Of a stretch of 64,000 nt of DNA, positions 17,780 to 26,005 are shown in pieces. The stretch spans positions 1 through 64,000 of the forward strand of contig ONCZ01000013.1 of NCBI GenBank assembly GCA_900316445.1, in the 5' to 3' direction. Made by a program: the position numbers and the translations under genes. Source of the stretch: an uncultured Prevotellaceae bacterium. Lineage in GTDB: Bacteria; Bacteroidota; Bacteroidia; Bacteroidales; Bacteroidaceae. Position 1 is the first letter of the stretch. Each line of letters opens with the position of its first letter. Below the pieces are notes generated by a model. The model saw only the letters and a program-made list of their open reading frames with translations. It was not told the DNA's origin and made no database searches.

Positions 17780-19819
17780 TCAGCGTACGATCACCTTTTC
17801 AGTAAGTTCCTCCTTACCGATGGTGACTTTGACGATATAAATGCCCTTAGGCCATCCTATGGTGGAGATTGTTTCGAAACGGTTCGTTGAAGATCGTGTA
17901 ACCATCAATGCGCCTGTCGTAGCATTGCGCACCTCAATCGCCCAAGATTGGTCAATGGTCAGGCCTCTTTGGGAGTCCCCATTCTCATCCAGCGTAATGG
18001 TGATGCCATTTTCTCCATTAGAAACGTTTATGCCATATTGGTTCGATGCGAATGCATATAGTACATAATTATTTCCACAAATATCATTTACGTTGATCAC
18101 CACGGGAACACTCGTGTTAGTCGTTACCATGGTTATATCTCCATAAGTCGGATTAAAGCTCCAGATAGAAGGCGTTGCGCCACTGCTACTGTACGACGCT
18201 GTAGCCCCAACTAACATAGGAGAAGTAATGTAGGTGGTGGCGTTTGCTTTCACAGAGAAAGTATGTGTATAATTGATGTTTCCAGACAGGCTCCCAGAGG
18301 TGTAATGCCCTTGGAAATCTTCATAAGCATACATTCCTGTCATTGTCAGCGTTCGAACCGTTACGCCATAGTACTTGATGTTTGCAGTAAGAGTCTCATT
18401 CATCATGATATGAGAACTGCTACAGGTTATGGTGCAGTTATTGGCAGAAGGTTCGTTTTGTTCCAGACAATTCTGATTATAATAACTATCTGATAAAGAC
18501 CATTCTACGGAAAAGCCTGTTGGCAAGTTCCCTATTTCATAATATTCCTCATCGCAGATATAATGGGGACCTACGATTTTTAGCGGAGCAAGCTGAACTG
18601 CTAAATAGGCGTTGAGTATGCCATGTCCCATTTCTGAATTCCATCCATTACTGTTATATGTATAGCCATTCCCCTTAGTCGCTGATTTATGCAGAATGTC
18701 ACGAATTTCATCTGGTGTTAAATCTGGATTACGAGAGAGCATCAAAGCTATCGTACCAGAAACAATTGGAGTGGATAATGAAGTTCCGCTTCCCGTGTAG
18801 TATCCAGAAGATGAATACCCTTTCAAATAGATTGATTCACCTGGAGCAACTAAGTCAATGCCATTGCCATAGTTTGAGAAAGTGCATCTTGTATCTGTCT
18901 GAGTTGACGCACCAACCGCAATGGTTAAACTGTTAGAAGCAGGATAACATATTGAAGACAAACCGTCGTTGCCAGTAGAACATACAACAGACACATTATG
19001 GTTATATGCATTTGTAATAGCATCATCGATATCCGGATTATGAGAAATAGAGAAGCTAAGATTAATGATATTTGCACCATCGATTACGGCTTTATTAATT
19101 GCCTGAATAACATGTGCAGCATTGATTGTCCGATAAGAGATTATTGTTACCCCAGAGCTGTTGTTCCCTCCAGTAATACCACATCCATATAAACTATTAT
19201 TTGTTTTGGCTCCAAGGACACTAGCAACACTTGTTCCATGAAGATTATCTGGTGTTGAATATTGAGTGTTGTTAATATAATCATACCCGAGAGTATAACT
19301 AATATTGGTATAGTTGCTATTTGACGAATATCCGAGATCTTCATAATCTCGATCTACTCCCGTATCAATGACGGCAACCTTAATATTAGAATTCCCCGTT
19401 GTTATATTCCAAGCATTCTTTATGTTTATTTTGTTAAGATACCATTGATGCGTTTTATGGGGATCGTTTGGCTCAAGATGAAATCTACATTCGGTTACAT
19501 AGTCAACACTTTCATATAAATCGGATACCCTCAATGATGTAGAAAATTTCTCAATATCCATCCCTGCGGGTACTTCTATATAATGACTACCAGACTTGCT
19601 TGTATAGACTGTTTTATACAAATTATCCAATTTGTAACTACTATCTTTTGGTTTAACCCTGATAATCGTGTTGTCTACTACATATTTTCTTCCGTTTTCT
19701 AAGACATAGAGTGTATCATTCTCTTTAACTGTCTTTTGATCAAATTCATTTGTTTTTGCCATACAAGAAAGGGATGACAAAGCCCAAATGATGATGGTGA
19801 TAATTGATTGTCTAATCAT
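17780..19819 (-). CDS. Secreted subtilisin-like serine protease (S8) with T9SS-type tail
   Basis: 679 residues. Signal peptide (about 1-22, ending M-A-K), a propeptide-like region, then the S8 domain: D in V-A-V-I-D-T-G-V (about 152), H in L-H-G-T-S-V-A-S (about 195), and S in S-G-T-S-L-S-T-P-I (about 345). A beta-rich region (about 400-600) and a C-terminal tail with G-I-Y-I-V-K-V and E-K-V-I-V-R match the type IX secretion sorting domain common in Bacteroidetes, so the protein is probably exported to the surface or medium. It is the last gene of a three-gene operon after a DUF3244 protein and a lipoprotein, with a terminator behind it. Substrate unknown. Confidence 0.9.
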   Translation of the reverse strand: MIRQSIITIIIWALSSLSCMAKTNEFDQKTVKENDTLYVLENGRKYVVDNTIIRVKPKDSSYKLDNLYKTVYTSKSGSHYIEVPAGMDIEKFSTSLRVSDLYESVDYVTECRFHLEPNDPHKTHQWYLNKINIKNAWNITTGNSNIKVAVIDTGVDRDYEDLGYSSNSNYTNISYTLGYDYINNTQYSTPDNLHGTSVASVLGAKTNNSLYGCGITGGNNSSGVTIISYRTINAAHVIQAINKAVIDGANIINLSFSISHNPDIDDAITNAYNHNVSVVCSTGNDGLSSICYPASNSLTIAVGASTQTDTRCTFSNYGNGIDLVAPGESIYLKGYSSSGYYTGSGTSLSTPIVSGTIALMLSRNPDLTPDEIRDILHKSATKGNGYTYNSNGWNSEMGHGILNAYLAVQLAPLKIVGPHYICDEEYYEIGNLPTGFSVEWSLSDSYYNQNCLEQNEPSANNCTITCSSSHIMMNETLTANIKYYGVTVRTLTMTGMYAYEDFQGHYTSGSLSGNINYTHTFSVKANATTYITSPMLVGATASYSSSGATPSIWSFNPTYGDITMVTTNTSVPVVINVNDICGNNYVLYAFASNQYGINVSNGENGITITLDENGDSQRGLTIDQSWAIEVRNATTGALMVTRSSTNRFETISTIGWPKGIYIVKVTIGKEELTEKVIVR

Positions 19820-19822
19820 AAC

Positions 19823-20383
19823 TTACTTATTTGAAATGATATTTATATTAATTTCTTTCTTGCTTAATTTAGGATAGAGCCCCCAATAGTTATAGTACAC
19901 AACCATAGGATAAACAATTTCACTTGAAAAGAATAGGTCAAGATTATACTTCCCGTCTTTTTCGTAAAATAATTGTTTGTCTAAGCTATCATACATATTG
20001 TTTGAGCATTTCTGTCCTACGATGAGTGTATAAGAGTCAAAATCTATAATGGGCAGCTTTTCTTTGCCTGTATAGATAGACCGTAATTCTTCATAGCTGT
20101 TTATGAAATAACAAGTATCAGAAGGATCGCCAAGGAGGAAAGCTGTATCGTGTTCTGCAGCAGATATGAATGGCAATTCTTTATTGAAGAAATCGTAAAG
20201 GCCGTCATAATTACTTTCGTCTCCAGGAATTGTAATAATTGTGCCGTCAATGTGTCTGGTTTCTTCTCCTGTTGGAATTTCAGGCACCTTTGGCTCGTCA
20301 TTGTCGCTGCTACAACTCACCACTGGAATTATAAAAAATAATACCATCAAAGAGCGGAGCACAAATGATAATATCTTTTTCAT
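19823..20383 (-). CDS. Lipoprotein in the subtilase operon
   Basis: 186 residues. Signal sequence and lipobox V-V-S-C (Cys about residue 24) followed by an acidic stretch S-S-D-N-D-E-P, which in Bacteroidetes often directs lipoproteins to the surface. The rest is a globular domain with no recognised motif. Its stop is 3 bp before the subtilase start, so the two are co-translated; it may be a chaperone, inhibitor or surface partner of the protease, from position only. Confidence 0.75.
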   Translation of the reverse strand: MKKILSFVLRSLMVLFFIIPVVSCSSDNDEPKVPEIPTGEETRHIDGTIITIPGDESNYDGLYDFFNKELPFISAAEHDTAFLLGDPSDTCYFINSYEELRSIYTGKEKLPIIDFDSYTLIVGQKCSNNMYDSLDKQLFYEKDGKYNLDLFFSSEIVYPMVVYYNYWGLYPKLSKKEININIISNK

Positions 20384-20413
20384 CGTTTTACGTTTTATTT
20401 TGTTTGATTTTTA

Positions 20414-20767
20414 TTATAAACTGATATATCCTATATAATAATAGGTGTCGGCCACGAGGCGGAGTTCGAAGTCGCCTGAGAGCGTAGAGGGAAGAACAAC
20501 CTGGGTTGTTCCTGCGGGCACGTAGTCTGTATAAACTACCACATCGTTCTCATCACGCAGTTCGAGGGTGTAGTCATCCTCAAAAGCGGTAAAGGTAAGA
20601 ACGTAATCATCCTGAGTGATGTACCAGGGACGTGGAGGAGCAAGAGTATTACCATAATCACTTGAGCCTTTTTTTATAAAATGCATGGGAACTTGTTGCC
20701 ATGCCCAAAGGGAATTTGCACCCCACCCACTCAAAAGAGCTACAATTAAAAATAGTTTCTTAAACAT
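20414..20767 (-). CDS. Secreted DUF3244-family protein
   Basis: 117 residues. Signal peptide (about 1-22, ending S-L-W-A), then a small beta-sandwich with the R-D-E-N-D-V-V-V-Y and P-A-G-T-T-Q-V-V-L pattern of DUF3244 proteins, which are short secreted Bacteroidetes proteins, often next to secreted peptidases. First gene of the operon with the lipoprotein and the subtilase, about 55 nt behind the promoter at 20822. The function of the family is not known to me. Confidence 0.75.
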   Translation of the reverse strand: MFKKLFLIVALLSGWGANSLWAWQQVPMHFIKKGSSDYGNTLAPPRPWYITQDDYVLTFTAFEDDYTLELRDENDVVVYTDYVPAGTTQVVLPSTLSGDFELRLVADTYYYIGYISL

Positions 20768-20821
20768 AATCTTTCTAATTTAAATGAATACTAAGATATT
20801 TGTGAGAGGCCTTCTCGGATG

Positions 20822-20829
20822 CAAAGTTA
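20822..20829 (-). promoter_or_regulatory. -7 element of the DUF3244-lipoprotein-subtilase operon
   Basis: TAACTTTG on the minus strand, matching TAnnTTTG, 55 bp upstream of the DUF3244 start codon. Confidence 0.6.
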
Positions 20830-20915
20830 GGAAAAGGCGCACCAAAGAGCTGGAAAATCTTAGAAAAATGATTTTCCAAGATTTTCCAACTTTATTTTCC
20901 CGTAAGGAAAGGTTT

Positions 20916-22397
20916 TTAACTAATAGCTAAAATGCGCTTATCGTAGTCAGCAGGAGAGCCATCTACACCATAGACTCTTAACAGCAGACGACTTCGCATG
21001 TTGGACACATAGCCAGGCGACATGCCCGTTAACCTGTGAATATCCATCGGTGAGAACCGAACTCGTAAGAGCATGGAGACATCATACTCTATCTCAGACA
21101 ATGTATAATGGGGTGTGTTCAGGGTTGTGTAGAAATGAGGGAGCTCCTCATTCAGTAAACTTCTTAATTCTGCGAAGTCTGCCTGTGAAGCCTTCTGATA
21201 GGGATTAGCGTTAACATATTCTTTCAGTCGTTTGACAATAGGAGCCTTGCTAAGACGCTCCTCTAAATTGGCAAAAGGCTGCTTGGTCTTCCGCTTATAT
21301 TCTGTTACCCTGTTAAGAATAGTGACAATCTCCCCCTGTTTCTTCTCAAAAATCTCCCATGGAGAGAGCTTCTCTTCAGAGCAGATATCTTGTAATTCGG
21401 TCTGAAGTCTTTCCAACTTTTCCAAATCCTTGCGATATTGTAGAATCTCTGCTTTCCGTTTTGCCCGATAAGACCTAAACCAGAAAAGGGCTAACAGGGA
21501 AAAGATGACGACTAATGCTATTACGACAATCAGCAAGTTAAGTGACTGTTGGGCCTTCTTCTTACTTTGTTCTGCCAAAAGCTTGTGATGGTTATAATTG
21601 TAAGAGGCCTGAAACTTCTGAATGTTCTGCATCTCAGAAAGCAAATAGGCTGAGTCATTAAGTTCATAGCTCAGTTTTGCATATTTGGCAATGGAATCAG
21701 GAATACGTTTCTGCTCATATAATTCTTGCAGACCTTTGTAACCTGCTATATGGTCGTTTATATCTTTACCATCCCGAAGTTCTTTCCTAAACAGATACTC
21801 GGCAGAGTCCAACTGATGGACTGCTAAATAGTATTTCCCTTTTATATAATAATAGATTTCATGACCTTCCGATATGGTATCATTATATATACCTGCACCT
21901 TGCTCGTATATCCTACAATATAACCCTGCTTTAGACAAATTGCCAGTTTCAATTAGGGAAGTGATAGTACTACCTAAAGTCTGCGCGGCTCGATCATCTC
22001 TTCCAATATTCTTGAACATTTCCGCAGCCCTCTCTTTAATGGATATAACTGAGTCATGCTTCTGCAAAAGATCATAGCCATCAGCTTGTTGTGCAAAACA
22101 TTCTATAGCCATTAAAGAATCATTTCCCTTTAATGCATAATATGTAGCCTTACGAAGATTCTCTATCTGACCATTGGGAATCACTTGATCGTAGTAGATT
22201 GCTGCCCTTTGTGCATAAACTCGGCTCAGTTTGGCAAAGTCACAATCCGCTGACGTGGTATCAGCGCAGTCAGCAGCCTCGTTATACATCTCTAAGGCAC
22301 GGGGGAGTTCGTCGAGGCAATAGTAGGTGCGGCCGAGAATATAGCGGGAACGCATCCGTTCGTTGGCATCGCCGTAACGGTCGAAGTAGTTCACCAA
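20916..22397 (-). CDS. TPR membrane regulator with C-terminal HTH, N-terminus damaged
   Basis: 493 residues from a TTG. TPR-type helical repeats (about 1-260), one membrane segment (about 287-308), a coiled coil, and a C-terminal helix-turn-helix region with R-L-T-G-M-S-P-G-Y-V-S-N-M-R (about 455-470), the architecture of the common Bacteroidales TPR/LuxR-like regulators. Family members start with a signal sequence and another TPR. Here a signal-like M-K-R-L-I-G-M-I-V-V-G begins at 22447 in a different frame and stops within 20 codons, just where the TPR frame opens. A frameshift or short deletion has thus separated the export signal from the body, and the gene may be inactive. It probably controlled the subtilase operon beside it. 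Confidence 0.75.
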   Translation of the reverse strand: MVNYFDRYGDANERMRSRYILGRTYYCLDELPRALEMYNEAADCADTTSADCDFAKLSRVYAQRAAIYYDQVIPNGQIENLRKATYYALKGNDSLMAIECFAQQADGYDLLQKHDSVISIKERAAEMFKNIGRDDRAAQTLGSTITSLIETGNLSKAGLYCRIYEQGAGIYNDTISEGHEIYYYIKGKYYLAVHQLDSAEYLFRKELRDGKDINDHIAGYKGLQELYEQKRIPDSIAKYAKLSYELNDSAYLLSEMQNIQKFQASYNYNHHKLLAEQSKKKAQQSLNLLIVVIALVVIFSLLALFWFRSYRAKRKAEILQYRKDLEKLERLQTELQDICSEEKLSPWEIFEKKQGEIVTILNRVTEYKRKTKQPFANLEERLSKAPIVKRLKEYVNANPYQKASQADFAELRSLLNEELPHFYTTLNTPHYTLSEIEYDVSMLLRVRFSPMDIHRLTGMSPGYVSNMRSRLLLRVYGVDGSPADYDKRILAIS

Positions 22398-22452
22398 CGA
22401 CTCTGCACCACCGCTCCCACAACTATCATCCCAATCAGTCTCTTCATCGCTG

Positions 22453-22460
22453 CAAAGTTA
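22453..22460 (-). promoter_or_regulatory. -7 element close to the signal-like start of the TPR regulator
   Basis: TAACTTTG on the minus strand ends only 5 bp before the out-of-frame ATG at 22447, so a transcript would begin at or near that codon. It supports the view that the original start of the regulator was here. Confidence 0.5.
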
Positions 22461-22531
22461 CAAAAAAAGCTTGTAAACGCGAAGCGATTTTGGAAGATTA
22501 ACGCAATTCGGTCTGAAATAAAGGCAAAACG

Positions 22532-22789
22532 GTGCAGAACGAGGAAGTACGCTTTGGGGCCATGGAGCGTTCAAGAAAGGATGTGGCAGAGTTTATCCAA
22601 TCACACTATCGCCGTACAGATATGTCGATGTTGGAACTGACCCCTGAGTTTGTCAAAGACTTTGCCGCTTATCTCAGCACACGAACCACTAACGGCTCTT
22701 TCTTTCTCCTATCGCTTATAAGCCGGATGAGAGCAACTTTCCAGAGCCCTCTCCAAATCACTCTAACGATTGAGCACCTTACCACCTAA
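22532..22789 (+). pseudogene. Integrase fragment (core-binding domain only)
   Basis: An 85-codon frame contains E-R-S-R-K-D-V-A-E-F-I, then L-E-L-T-P-E-F-V-K-D-F-A-A-Y-L-S, the SAM-like N-terminal domain of Bacteroidales tyrosine integrases. Both the start and the whole catalytic domain are missing, and the tail after about residue 55 does not resemble an integrase. A relic of a mobile element. Confidence 0.65.
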
Positions 22790-23099
22790 CAATATGTAAG
22801 GTAGCACACCATAATTGCCGTATTCCTGTTGTGTCCGTCTGCTGACTTTCAGAATGCTGGCCACCTCTTTGTCTGTCAGATAACGTTCACCATCCAATAG
22901 CGGACGATAATTGCCTGTTACTTTCTTGTATAGAGCAAGCACCTCCTTCATGTTCTCCAGTGCATTCTTCACGCCAACATTATGAGGCATTATCAGTTCG
23001 TTCATAGACGGCTCGTTTTGAGGTTATATTTCTTGGCATCCTTATCCCTACCAGCCACAACATACAGTAGGTACTGCGCTCAATTGATATAACTTCCAT
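22763..23099 (-). pseudogene. Excisionase-like HTH gene, frameshifted and truncated
   Basis: The intact frame (22763-23005, 80 residues) has L-T-D-K-E-V-A-S-I-L-K-V-S-R-R-T, the MerR-like helix-turn-helix of small excisionase/HTH proteins of Bacteroides transposons. It ends abruptly after the G-x-L-P-Y-I-x-L-G-G-K turn, where the family continues with a recognition segment. Upstream on the same strand a start M-E-V-I-S-I-E at 23099 begins in another frame, and A-K-K-Y-N-L-K-T-S-R-L is read in a third, so the N-terminus is frameshifted. It ends beside the integrase fragment; both are relics of one element. Confidence 0.6.
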
Positions 23100-23527
23100 G
23101 TCTATTTTAGTTTTTGAATTTTGCGTGTAAAAGTACGCCGTAATCTCCAGATAGGCTCATTCTAAAAATTCCTTGTTGTGAAATAACAATTCAGAGAAAC
23201 AAAAAACCAAATGTCTGTCGAGCTTGCACATCAGAAAGCAGACAAGCATCTTTGTGTGGCACTCCGCTACATAGTTCGTATTAGGCTACACCCTTCTATG
23301 GCATTAGACTGTAGGGTAGGTTATGTTTTCATAACCAGGAAACTACCTTGCCGGTTCACAATCAGTTAAAGGATATCGACTTTTCCTTTTGGAAAAAGTC
23401 CACAGGATTCGGAACATAGAATTTGTATTTTGAGACCCAATATTGCAGAAAAGACAATCCCATAACGAAAATTGTCCATTAAAGTAAAAATAACGTTTAA
23501 ACATTTGGGCGTTTCTAAGATTTGGAG
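23100..23527. other. Non-coding stretch with a small hairpin
   Basis: No convincing gene. A perfect 7-bp hairpin GGTTATG / CATAACC (23319-23336) is seen, and the right end runs into the promoter of the AlbA_2 gene. Perhaps further debris of the mobile-element relic. Confidence 0.4.
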
Positions 23528-23535
23528 TACCTTTG
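23528..23535 (+). promoter_or_regulatory. -7 element of the AlbA_2 gene
   Basis: TACCTTTG lies 17 bp before the ATG at 23553. It rules out the upstream in-frame codons back to 23472 and fixes the start. Confidence 0.65.
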
Positions 23536-23552
23536 CACAAAAATCAATCACA

Positions 23553-25100
23553 ATGACAAAGGACGAACTTCTGCAAAGACTGACAGATATAGAGTGGGAC
23601 GACTTCGAATGCAAAGCTGCCCTTGACAAGATGCCTGAAGACGTATGGGAAACGGTTTCCGCTTTCTCAAACACCTCTGGCGGATGGGTTGTATTCGGCA
23701 TCAAGCAGCATGGAAAACGGTTTGAAGTACAAGGTGTTAACAATGGCGAGAAGACCGAGTCCGACTTCCTCAACAATCTTCGCAATGGTCAGAAGTTCAA
23801 CTTCAAACTCTATCCGAAAACAAGGAAATACGATATAGACGGCAAGCGCATACTTGCCTTCTTCGTACCATCCTCGGCTGTTAAGCCCATCTACTTCGGC
23901 AATCCCGTGAATACCTTCATCCGCTCTGGCAGTTCCGACCGTAGAGCCAATGAGATGGAGATTGCAGCCATGATGCGTGATCAGGCTTTTGGTTCAAAAA
24001 GCGAGATGACCATCCAAGGCACTAGCATAGCCGATTTGAGTCCCAGTTCACTTGACAGTTATCGCAACTACCTCAGAGGGTTCAACCCAGGACTACCATT
24101 CAACGATTTCGACAACGAGACCTTCTGCGACCGCGTGGGCATCACAGTTGACGGAGAGTTGACCTACGGCGGTTTGCTTATGTTGGGCAATGCTGATGTC
24201 GTGCGCAGATACGTCCCAAACTTCTGGATTGACTATATCGAAATCCCGGGCACCAGTTATGCCGATGCATCCATACGCTATACCTATCGGATGCCCGAAC
24301 TGGATAATATTTGGGAGTGCTACAATGTCATATACCAACGTCTGCGCATCTACGCTGACAATCCCTATCAGGCCAACCCTGATGGTAATGCCTCAGAAGA
24401 CGAAAGCCGTTTGTACGCCCTGCGTGAAGGATTGGTAAACCTCTGCGCCCATTCTGATTATTTCAGTCCAGCCCATCCTACGATTCGCGTGTTCACAGAC
24501 CGCATTATGTTCCAGAATCCGGGTAAGTTCATGATCGATCCCAACGACGTTACACAACGTTTGCAGTCGCTTCCACGTAATCCAACGATTATCCGTCTGT
24601 TCCGTCATGCCAGAATCAGCGATAATGGCGGTTATGGAATCGACAAGATGCTGATATGGAAGAAGTTGACAGGTAAAAATGTACTCTTCAAGACCGACTT
24701 GATTCTGACTGAAGTAACCTTCTATCGTCTCGATTACGATGGAGTTGTCCCCAGTTTGTCCCCAGTAGATGTCCCCAGTTTGTCCCCAGTAGATGTCCCC
24801 AGTTCGTCCCCAGTTGTCTCCAGTTTGGCAAAAATCTGTCCCCAACTTAACGCTACTCAATTGGAGAAGGCAGAAAAGATTTTGAACTATCTGAAATCCA
24901 AGAATGGCAGTATAACAGACTTGATGGAAGTCTCAGGTGAAAAGAACAAGAACCGCCTTCGTCAAAAGGTACTATATCCTTTGATTGGTGCTGAATTGAT
25001 AGAGCCGACCATCAAGGAAACGCCCAATAGCCCACGGCAAAGTTATACCTTAACAGAAAAGGCTAAGATCATACTTCGGTCTGCCTCTTCCTCCTCTTGA
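23553..25100 (+). CDS. AlbA_2 (Schlafen-type) DNA-binding regulator with RecG-like C-terminus
   Basis: 515 residues from the ATG chosen by its promoter. N-terminal AlbA_2 domain (about 1-135): F-E-C-K-A-A, F-S-N-T-S-G-G-W-V-V-F-G-I, T-F-I-R-S-G-S-S. Then the ATP-binding-like C-terminal region seen in proteins annotated as putative transcriptional regulators or RecG-like (L-R-E-G-L-V-N-L-C-A-H, N-G-G-Y-G-I-D-K). A Pro-Ser-Val repeat linker (about 400-422) joins it to a C-terminal winged-helix region. Such proteins are common in accessory DNA and some act in phage defence; the role here is unknown. It stands alone, between a decayed mobile element and the helicase operon. Confidence 0.8.
   Translation: MTKDELLQRLTDIEWDDFECKAALDKMPEDVWETVSAFSNTSGGWVVFGIKQHGKRFEVQGVNNGEKTESDFLNNLRNGQKFNFKLYPKTRKYDIDGKRILAFFVPSSAVKPIYFGNPVNTFIRSGSSDRRANEMEIAAMMRDQAFGSKSEMTIQGTSIADLSPSSLDSYRNYLRGFNPGLPFNDFDNETFCDRVGITVDGELTYGGLLMLGNADVVRRYVPNFWIDYIEIPGTSYADASIRYTYRMPELDNIWECYNVIYQRLRIYADNPYQANPDGNASEDESRLYALREGLVNLCAHSDYFSPAHPTIRVFTDRIMFQNPGKFMIDPNDVTQRLQSLPRNPTIIRLFRHARISDNGGYGIDKMLIWKKLTGKNVLFKTDLILTEVTFYRLDYDGVVPSLSPVDVPSLSPVDVPSSSPVVSSLAKICPQLNATQLEKAEKILNYLKSKNGSITDLMEVSGEKNKNRLRQKVLYPLIGAELIEPTIKETPNSPRQSYTLTEKAKIILRSASSSS
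24747..24818 (+). repeat. 24-bp tandem repeat inside the AlbA_2 gene
   Basis: Two identical 24-bp units (24747-24770, 24771-24794) and a third diverged one, coding for S-L-S-P-V-D-V-P-type octapeptides in the linker. Each unit is a multiple of three, so copy-number change keeps the frame. Confidence 0.85.
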
Positions 25101-25257
25101 TTCTTGACTGTGTACTTTAGGAAGAGAGTATTTTGCGAACAAAGTTACCAGAATCTGGAGAAGCATATATTATTCTCATGATTCATATTCTGAGGTTTAT
25201 TCCTATGAACGTTATCATTTCACCAATCAAGTCATGCTAACCTTCGTTCGACTTGAG

Positions 25258-26004
25258 TCACTTTCTCTTCTTATGTTTCATAGTGTCTTTACTTTTCTTG
25301 TTTTTGGCAAATCTTATTTTAAGTCTTTTCTTCTTCTCTTGAACGGACTCCTTGTATTTTGCGATAAACCAACTATTTGTGTCCTTATCCAACATATCCT
25401 CTATCTGAGTTAAATTAATACGATTATGCAAACCAATCTTGTAGTGATACTCATTAATAAAGTTACAATCAAAATGACATAGAGGGTGTTTTAGTCCTTT
25501 AGCGCCTTTGGGATCATAATCGTATCTAATATAGGCTGGTTCTGTGATCATCAACATCTCAAACAAGCGAATAGCCTTTAACATATCTGTGTCCGAAAGG
25601 TTTTGAGCCGATGCAATTTCTCGATATGATTTCTTATCATGATAGGCTTCATAATCACTATATAGTCCTCTACTATTACTTAAGATTGGCGTACTAACAT
25701 CAATATCTTTATATCTAACATGCCATTCACATTGACCAGTAACGCCATCAACTTTATCATATACGTGAAACGGGAATGCAAAACTTACTATCTGATCACT
25801 TTTTATAATATAAGCACGCTGAATCTTCTTCGTTGATTCTATTAAGAGATAGGGCATCTTGAGCGACACCTCATTTTCAGGTCCAGACCATGAAAGAAGA
25901 TGTTCTATTATTTGAAGAACAATATTGATGTAATCCAAAGGCTTTTTCAGTTTGCCTTCCATTTTCGCACTTGACATGCTTCCAAGTGAATGTGCATATC
26001 TCAT
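25258..26004 (-). CDS. Unknown protein, third gene of the GHKL-helicase operon
   Basis: 248 residues, no signal or membrane segment. A mixed alpha/beta body with a likely winged-helix part near the middle (S-Y-R-E-I-A-S-A-Q-N-L-S-D-T-D-M) and a strongly basic C-terminal tail of Lys and Arg (about 222-248), which suggests binding of nucleic acid. Starts 1 bp after the helicase stop on the same strand, so translation is coupled and it is almost certainly part of the same system. No family recognised. Confidence 0.6.
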   Translation of the reverse strand: MRYAHSLGSMSSAKMEGKLKKPLDYINIVLQIIEHLLSWSGPENEVSLKMPYLLIESTKKIQRAYIIKSDQIVSFAFPFHVYDKVDGVTGQCEWHVRYKDIDVSTPILSNSRGLYSDYEAYHDKKSYREIASAQNLSDTDMLKAIRLFEMLMITEPAYIRYDYDPKGAKGLKHPLCHFDCNFINEYHYKIGLHNRINLTQIEDMLDKDTNSWFIAKYKESVQEKKKRLKIRFAKNKKSKDTMKHKKRK

Positions 26005-26005
26005 A

